64,000 nucleotides of DNA from Bursaphelenchus xylophilus. Lineage: Eukaryota; Nematoda; Chromadorea; Rhabditida; Aphelenchoididae. The stretch covers positions 8,923,501-8,987,500 of the forward strand of contig CAJFCV020000005.1 of NCBI GenBank assembly GCA_904066235.2. Reading direction: 5' to 3'. A model generated the notes under the pieces. The model was given only the letters and a program-made list of their open reading frames with translations. It was not told the DNA's origin and searched no databases. This document shows, piece by piece, positions 58,116 to 64,000 of this stretch; within the stretch, counting starts at the first letter, position 1, and the number at the start of each line of letters is the position of its first letter. The translations under genes were made by a program, and so were the position numbers.

Positions 58116-58650
58116 TTACATAACGATCCCATAAATCCACTTCCGAATAACATAAACCCAACCAAAATGTGGAAAAAACGCCGTTTGCATTATGTAAGAA
58201 AGTAAACTCTGAGTTTTTTCGCCGTCGATTCGCGGCATAAGGGTTGATAAAAAATGGGCAGCGAATACCGCAGACATTCCAGATCCGCTCTTCCTTCGCC
58301 GAAACTCGTTTAGCCATGTGGAATACCGCCTGAAATGTTTTATGAGGGATGTTTCAACACTTTTTTTTACAATGTCATCGCAATTCGCAGCGAAATTTAA
58401 AGTGACGTTCATTGGAATTCACTGGTCTTTTCGGTGGGTTCGAGGAGATTTTGAAGCATTTTGAGGGAGAAAACTTGATCTGGATTAGGTTGCGACTTAC
58501 GCAAATAACGGCGTTGGTAACGACTCTCGTCTTGATACGTCTTAATTTTATACCGACTTTCCAACGCATGCAAAGCAACGGCTGCACTCACAGTCTGCTT
58601 GATCTTTGATGAACGCTGCACCGAGTTCATTACAGCTATCAGGAAGAAAT
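58116..58650 (-). other. Unresolved minus-strand coding candidate
   Basis: Several overlapping minus-strand frames are open. One begins with ATG at 58,630 (MNSVQRSSKIKQTVSAAVAL), is rich in Lys, Arg and Tyr, and meets a good donor (GTAAGT) at about 58,502. An acceptor (ACATTTCAG) lies at about 58,339, but joining them gives a stop after a few codons. An open 98-codon frame follows this acceptor in another phase (ending RKWIYGIVM). A third frame across 58,650-58,540 is Cys-rich. I cannot decide between a small gene, a broken gene and chance. Confidence 0.25.
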
Positions 58651-58659
58651 TGCTAACAA

Positions 58660-58990
58660 ATAAAGTGGTTTAAACAATTTTTTTTTCTGTGAGGCGGAAC
58701 GACCGAGCTTCAGGGAGCTTCCCACGAGAAACTGTCTTCAATTATTCAAATTTGACTGTACTTTTCTACGTGGGGTTTCCTTATAAAAGGCCTCCTTTCT
58801 CATGAATAAATCACTTGACTCCTGAGCTTTCGGCTTGATCGGTTACGCGCCCTTCGACACCACAATATTCAGCGCGCCGAAACTTCGTCATGGAAACGTC
58901 GTTGATCTTTAGTGTTTTTAAACGGTCTTATTTAGCTTTTCTGTGCGAAAAATAAGATTTTCTAGTCGAAAACACGTGCAATATAACTCA
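58660..58990. other. Spacer, no gene recognised
   Basis: No supported frame between the unresolved candidate and the cysteine protease gene. A plus-strand TATAAAAGG at about 58,792 has no matching gene. Confidence 0.4.
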
Positions 58991-58997
58991 AACGCCT

Positions 58998-59003
58998 TTT
59001 ATT
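58998..59003 (-). terminator. Poly(A) signal of the cysteine protease gene
   Basis: AATAAA on the minus strand, 34 nt after the stop codon. Confidence 0.6.
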
Positions 59004-59036
59004 CAAAAATAATCAATTAATGAATCAAAAGGAATT

Positions 59037-60299
59037 TCAAAGTTGAACCTGGTAACTATAGTCTCCGATCAGCAGGCTGTTGGTGCCGCGGATGACTCTG
59101 AAGAATCCGTCCTCACCCCAGTCTTCTCCCCACTGATTTTTCATGATCCAATAGGGAGTACCATCCTCATCGCCGTAGCCGACGGTAAGAATGGCATGTG
59201 TGACTCTCCAGCCACCTGCGGGTGCTCGGGCATTGATGATTCCTCCTTGATAGTCTTGGAGTGGTCCGGCATCAAGGTCTGAAAAGTGTCATAGATGTTT
59301 ATTCAACTGTACTTACACGTAACAACCGGTCCGGAGCTAGCAACGACACTGGCCATGGTGACCTCATCACCGGATGGGAGTTGTTCTTGGCTGGAAACCG
59401 ACAGTGCGGACTCCTTGCGTTGACATCTTGGAATGGCCGAGTTATCACCGGTGTCAACCAAAGTGTAGCCCCAATCTTCCTCAGTAGTGATTCCATTGTT
59501 AATCGCGTATCGGAAAACTCCCGGAGAAGAGCCTCCGTTGCAGCCATTGTTATCATCATAGTATCGGCTTCGGTAGGTACACGCGACCATCTGCTCTTCA
59601 CTCAGATCCAATTCTTCACCGGTCTGGATCTTGTATTGACTCTCAATGGCACCAACCGCAGCGAACGCGTAGCAACACCCACATTGTCCTTGATTCTTGA
59701 TGGAGGTGACTCCGTTATAGTCCCTCCAATCAAAGGAATCTGGAATATCCCGGCGTTTGGCGCGGATTTGAGCGGGCTTGGCACTGCTGTGAAGCTTCTG
59801 GACATGGCTAACTCCTGTGACTCCAGTGTGTTTGTCGATGAATTCCCGTGGGCTCAAGTCTGAGAATTTGGTAATCCCAAACTTGGCCGTTGGACTCTGC
59901 TTTTGCCGGCTTTCAACGCGTTTCAAGGAAGTTCTGAAGTGACCGAAGCGTTGTGAAGTGGTGGTGACATTTTCGTACTCCTTTCCGAACCTGAAATCAA
60001 GTCTATGCTTATGAAACAGTAACTTACTTGACGATGAACTGGAAGAAGTTGTGCAAATGCTCCTTACCGTCATCACCCAAGTGTTGATGGAGTTTCACCG
60101 CCGAGTGCAACGACTTCTTTGTGTTGTCGGTGACATTTGTCAAGTCGTTGATGAGGCCCTTAATCTTCTTGCTTTCGCAAAGGTCGTCAAATTTGTCCAG
60201 GTCCAATAGGTCCACAAATCCGTCGCCCAGATCTTCCGGATCCAACAATCCGGCGGAGGCTACGGCAGCGAAAAAGGCGATGATCACAACGTATCTCAT
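59037..60299 (-). CDS. Papain-family (C1A) cysteine protease, cathepsin-like, 395 aa
   Basis: Secreted or lysosomal cathepsin-type endopeptidase precursor. Exons: 60,299-60,028, 59,990-59,317 and 59,278-59,037; phases 2 and 1 agree. Signal peptide MRYVVIIAFFAAVASA, then an acidic 75-residue extension, then an I29 propeptide (FGKEY...RFGHF...FGITKFSDLSPREF, about 92-141; the ITKFSDL form is like cathepsin F). A basic site RAKRR (167-171) precedes DIPDSFDWR, the likely mature start. Catalytic residues: Q191, C197, H343, N363. The usual CGSCWAF reads CGCCYAF, so Ser24 is Cys and Trp26 is Tyr by papain numbering. KNSWG reads KNQWG, and NH before the catalytic His reads TH. The enzyme should still be active, perhaps with altered S1 behaviour (inference). 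Confidence 0.93.
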
Positions 60300-60367
60300 G
60301 CTGAGAAGACTAGGCAGTTACTGTTGAAGTAACAAGTTTATAATATGCTCCATCAGCGTATCGACGG

Positions 60368-60376
60368 CTTTATATA
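60368..60376 (-). promoter_or_regulatory. TATA box of the cysteine protease gene
   Basis: TATATAAAG on the minus strand, about 70 nt upstream of the start codon. Confidence 0.55.
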
Positions 60377-60563
60377 CTCAAATTTTGCCGCGGGCATATG
60401 CAAATCAGACAGTAGTGTTCCTCAAAGTTGAATCATATGTTTTGTTTTGTTTTTCTTGTTCACATGGGAATGTTTATGTTTATTTCATGGGATCAGACGT
60501 TTTTGGTGATCTGTAAACCCGCGAGTCTTTTTAAAAATTCAAATCTAAATGTTTTTTTATATA

Positions 60564-61805
60564 CAGGGTGTACCAAAAAAATGGAAACTTTTTTTCATTT
60601 GTCCTGACGCGAAAATGGTTAGGTGTAGCCAAAGAAGTTTATTACTACAAAATTCTCTGTGTTTTTCTGTCCTAGTGTTTTGATTTTTACGCCCTATCGA
60701 TTAATCGACCTGTCTTTTTTGAACTTCAAACAAAGGGACCTCGATTTTGGACTTGTTTTTGGAGCTGTTCGAAAAGTTAATTTGCTCGGTATAGAAAGAA
60801 CGTTGTGTCGAAAGTAATCACGAGGCCCAAGGAGCTTGATACGGATAGTAAGCGCCCAGGAAGTGAAAGAAAACGCACCGCCAGCGCTTCTTTCAACCGA
60901 AAGATCCCCCACAGCAAAATCCGCGATTTTCAAGAAAAACTAGCCCTTGAGACTGACATCAGCGACCGATCGCTCGGTCGAATAGTCAAAGGCGAGCTCA
61001 ACCTCATGTCATACAAGCTCTAAAAAATTCAGATCTTTAAAGTCGAGAGAAAGTGCATACAGCGCAAAAATGTCGGAAAGTGAAACGGGTGGGCCGCAGC
61101 TCCGAGACGTGAGCGCATTCAGTTCGCGGTTTAATATTTAGCGGATACACAACCACCAGAACGATAGAATCTGCTTCAGTGAGGCTCCTAGCCTGTTGGC
61201 CATCGTCAAATACCACCAAAATCCGGGTCGTCATTGCTTAAGGCGGAATTTGTGCCAGCGGCAAGAATTCCATGTTTTTCGTGAATAAATGGGACGAAAT
61301 ACTAGCGCCGCGTTAATTTCTATTTTGTCGTGCTTCCGTGAGCTCAGCAGAACCTTGGCAATGCAAACTTGGGGTTTCAACAGGACTCAGCGCCGGCTCA
61401 CAAGGCAAAATCGACTCAGGACCCGAAATGGGACCGATTTTCCCGATTTTGTCCCGCCTGCGAAATGGCCGCCTGCTCGCCAGATCTGAATCCAATGGAC
61501 TATATATTTTTTTTAATAGAAGGCCAGCACCTGTACTATGCTCCACAAAGGTTTGAAGCCGCAACGTAAATGATGCGCCAAGAACGGGACCGATTTCCCC
61601 CATAAAAAGCTGCGGCCCGGACCCCAAAATTTTACGTCACGTTTGGAAGTCTATATCGCCACCAAAGGCAGCCACTGTGAAACAGATTGAACATGTTATA
61701 AACAATGCTCTATGTTACTAATCATAACCGTTACTTTTGCTGAATTTTGATTCTCCGAAAAAATATAGCTATAAAAACAAGTTTCCATTTTTTTGGTACA
61801 CCCTG
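60564..61805 (+). mobile_element. Mariner/Tc1-type element with decayed transposase, 1,242 bp
   Basis: Inverted ends CAGGGTGTACCAAAAAAATG and complement, each next to TA. The plus strand carries two recognisable transposase pieces. 60,805-61,023 has KRPGSERKRTASASF... and DISDRSLGRIVKGELNL, the helix-turn-helix region. 61,369-61,569 has GFQQDSAPAHKAKSTQ and ACSPDLNPMDYIFF, the second and third catalytic blocks. Between them frames are broken, so it is a dead copy. Its right end abuts the next element. Confidence 0.9.
60805..61569 (+). pseudogene. Decayed mariner-family transposase
   Basis: DNA cut-and-paste enzyme remnant. The N-terminal DNA-binding part and the C-terminal QQDSAPAH and SPDLNPMDY blocks are readable in different frames (from 60,805 and 61,369), separated by a region with stops where the first catalytic Asp should be. 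The D of SPDLNPMDY suits the DD34D or DD37D type. It is not functional as it stands. Confidence 0.85.
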
Positions 61806-62915
61806 TATACAGGGTGCGCCAAAAAAAATGGACAAAAATTTTTTGCCAATATCTGGCCCTGGGTCAAGGTATTTGGGGAAACGTTTAGGTATAATAAACG
61901 CGACGTTCAAGCAATATATTAATGGTAAGAACGGAGGTATAACTTTATTCCAACTTTTTTTCCTGGGAGTTCAAGTTGACCATGTCCTGATCACAATTCT
62001 CGAAAGTGTGTCCTCTGGAAAGTGTGGCATAAATATTTTTTTAAGCGTCACCAAAACTTCAAATAAAAGTCCTCCAATTCGTTAGGATCTGTACTATCAT
62101 ATATATAAAGGAATAGTAACCTTTCATTTCAATGCTATGGACATCCAAACTTGAGTAGCAGAGGCATTAAAATAAAACCCGAAATTCCGAAAACCAGAAA
62201 AAATATTGTAGTGTGAAAATGATGAGGCTTCGGACAGCTGTAAAGTTTTGAGTTAATTCCCGACGAAGGACGTACTGAACACACGGATTTTTAACTTTTC
62301 ACCGTCGTCATGCTTCGAGGTAGTGACAAAATTCCAAAAAAATGGACGAAAACCGGAGATTTTCCTTAAAGATCTGCTACAAAGCTGCCGTTGATCCTAC
62401 CTCGCTCAAACGGCACTTATTATATAAATCTACGTCTATTCTATAGCGTCAAAAAGTTTCATGCTGAAACCTCTGCTTTCAGCGGAGATCCGAGGGCTCA
62501 AAATGGGAACCGGTGGGTGCCCGCAAAAGTACCGTGTCAGTGGCTTCTTTTCTTAACTTTCGGAAACACTGAAGCCGTGTCTTGCGTCTCTCTGTTGAAT
62601 CAACGCATGGCCCGCATAGAATAGAATATGGGGAACATCTCATGTCGGTTTTTACAATTATTCTACCCGATAAGGCCGAGATATTCAATTTAGAAGCCAT
62701 TCGTTCCAAAGATCTGCAAAGATCTGGGTCAGTCCGATTTCTGATGCTCTTCTTCAGAGCCGGAGCCTTTTCTGTTTTGGGTCTACCACTTCCTGGGAAC
62801 CTCTGGATGCTGCCAACATCCCTAAACATATATATATATGAAGCCCGGGTGACAGTTGTACGGAGAGAACCACAACGACAAACCATTTTCTTCCGGGAAA
62901 ATTCTTTACAAGGAA

Positions 62916-63492
62916 AGTACTTTTATGGGGGCTCCTACTTTTTGACGGGACATATCTCAAAAAATCAGAAAAAATGTGCTGATCAAGGATATATAAATCT
63001 TAGCTGCCCATTTTAGGTTTTTAGGGGTGAAAACTCAATCGGAAGTTGACTTAAAGTCCTATATGAACCCCTTTTCGCCTAATTTTTCACGGGTTTACAA
63101 TTTTTATTTTGGCTTAAAATGATGTTTATTGAGTTTCTAAGACGTAATAAATCAGTGGCCCAAAAATTTATTTTTCCGACCTTCAACTTCAAAAAAAGTT
63201 GACTCGGCCCAAAAGGGAAATCGAACCCGTGCGGCGTCCTCCCTCTTGATTCCCAGACTACAGCACTAACCACTCGGCCACACCGCTCTCTTCCGAAGGA
63301 AGAGACCGACTGCGCTTTTTATCGTTTCGAATGCATGCGCCTTTTGTAGGGAAATTGAGCCAGTTTTTGGGCATTTTCACCCCTAAAAGCCCAAAATGGG
63401 CAGCTAAGATTTATATATCCTTGATCAGCGCATTTTTTCTGATTTTTTGAGATATGTCCCGTCAAAAAGTAGGAGCCCCCATAAAAGTACTT
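62916..63492. repeat. Inverted repeat with 118-bp arms inside the 1.9-kb element
   Basis: Arms at 62,916-63,033 (AGTACTTTTATGGGGGCTCC...) and about 63,374-63,492 (its near-perfect complement) enclose about 340 bp that includes the tRNA-like sequence. Confidence 0.85.
63203..63289 (-). pseudogene. tRNA-like sequence (type II, Leu/Ser-like)
   Basis: The minus strand has an A box TGGCCGAGTGGTTA and a B box GGGTTCGATTTCC at a spacing that leaves room for a long variable arm, as in tRNA-Leu and tRNA-Ser. The anticodon stem does not pair well around TCTGGGAATCAAGA, and the acceptor ends match only partly. It is best read as a tRNA-derived relic, not a working tRNA gene. Confidence 0.6.
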
Positions 63493-63717
63493 GTTAGAAG
63501 ATAAAAACACATTTTGGTACCTCTTCGCCTTTTTGTCCATATTGCAAAAATGTGTGGGAAAAGTAAAAAAGGGATTTAAAGGGTCTGCAAGTGACTGGTT
63601 TGTGGTCACAATGGTCCCTTTTTCCCTACTCGTAACGCTTTTCGTGGCGAGACACAACCGTTTTTATTTGTGTCCATTTTTTTTGGCGCACCCTGTAGAT
63701 TCGTTCATTTTTTTTAT

Positions 63718-63935
63718 CATTTTGCAACCGGGAAGTATCAAAAATGTGGCAAAATACCTCCCTCTACAACTAAAAAAACTCCGTTTGAATGGCGCGCCCT
63801 CTTTCCTCACAAAAAGAGCAGGCACGTTTTTGAAATGGGAGTTTTTTCACTTGGATAGGGAGGTATTTGCTGCATTTTTGATACTTTCCGGATGCAAAAT
63901 GGTACGTTTTTGCCAATGGATCAGATCCGCCACTG
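63718..63935. mobile_element. Palindromic MITE, family GATCCAGTGG, copy E
   Basis: The right end is complete (GGATCAGATCCGCCACTG then TA); the left end is shortened to about TTTTGCAACCGGGAAG. It lies about 20 bp right of the 1.9-kb element. Confidence 0.78.
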
Positions 63936-64000
63936 TAATGATGTACGTCATATTCAATCAGTTTATGCTAACCAACGGATACGTTAGACAGTTCAGACAT

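Larger units (their letters stand above)
61810..63695. mobile_element. 1.9-kb mariner-type element (CAGGGTGCGCC ends)
   Basis: Inverted ends CAGGGTGCGCCAAAAAAAAT and complement with TA on each side; it starts 4 bp after the previous element (CTG-TA-TA-CAG). No transposase is recognised. Inside are a pair of inverted arms of about 118 bp around a tRNA-like sequence. The size is large for a MITE, so it may be composite. Confidence 0.8.

Overview
This window is nuclear DNA from a nematode. The evidence is a multi-exon vitellogenin, a MIG-18-like secreted protein, a cluster of divergent nematode-type S1 proteases, very short introns (from 37 nt) with TTTTCAG-type acceptors, and many Tc1/mariner and other short inverted-repeat elements. 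I cannot name the species. I rebuilt exons by hand from splice sites and codon phase; every multi-exon model below keeps phase through every junction, but none has been tested against RNA or a database.

Layout. 70-4933 (+): the last five exons of a vitellogenin gene; its start lies left of the window. About 5.1-27.6 kb: a long stretch without a convincing gene. It has alternating AT-rich DNA and GC-rich patches with homopolymer runs, two repeat copies (16.1 and 17.9 kb) and a few weak minus-strand coding candidates (11.0, 12.5, 16.5 kb). 27,677-30,520 (+): a three-exon chromatin or DNA-binding protein with two C2H2 fingers, a FLYWCH/WRKY-GCM1-like module and a C-terminal PHD finger. 32,292-34,471 (-): a small secreted MIG-18-like protein whose third intron boundary carries a mariner-type element. 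36,469-36,540 (+): tRNA-Cys(GCA).

From 37 kb on, the DNA is rich in mobile elements. Three paralogous S1 proteases lie at 39.6-41.8 (+), 45.5-46.8 (-) and 47.4-48.8 kb (+), separated and interrupted by elements. The third converges on a formimidoylglutamate deiminase (HutF) gene at 48,954-51,383 (-). A PGAP2/FRAG1-like membrane protein lies at 54,235-55,974 (-), and a papain-family cysteine protease at 59,037-60,299 (-).

The right half also preserves readable insertion events: target-site duplications of 8 bp, 5 bp and TA, a mariner nested inside another element, two abutting mariner-type elements, and a tRNA-like sequence held inside an inverted repeat. I saw no CRISPR array, operon-like bacterial cluster or clear new molecular system. 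The most unusual items are the S1 proteases with Lys at the specificity position and no IVGG activation motif, the animal HutF gene, the domain combination of the zinc-finger/PHD protein, the 5-bp-TSD element and the foldback Tc1 element.
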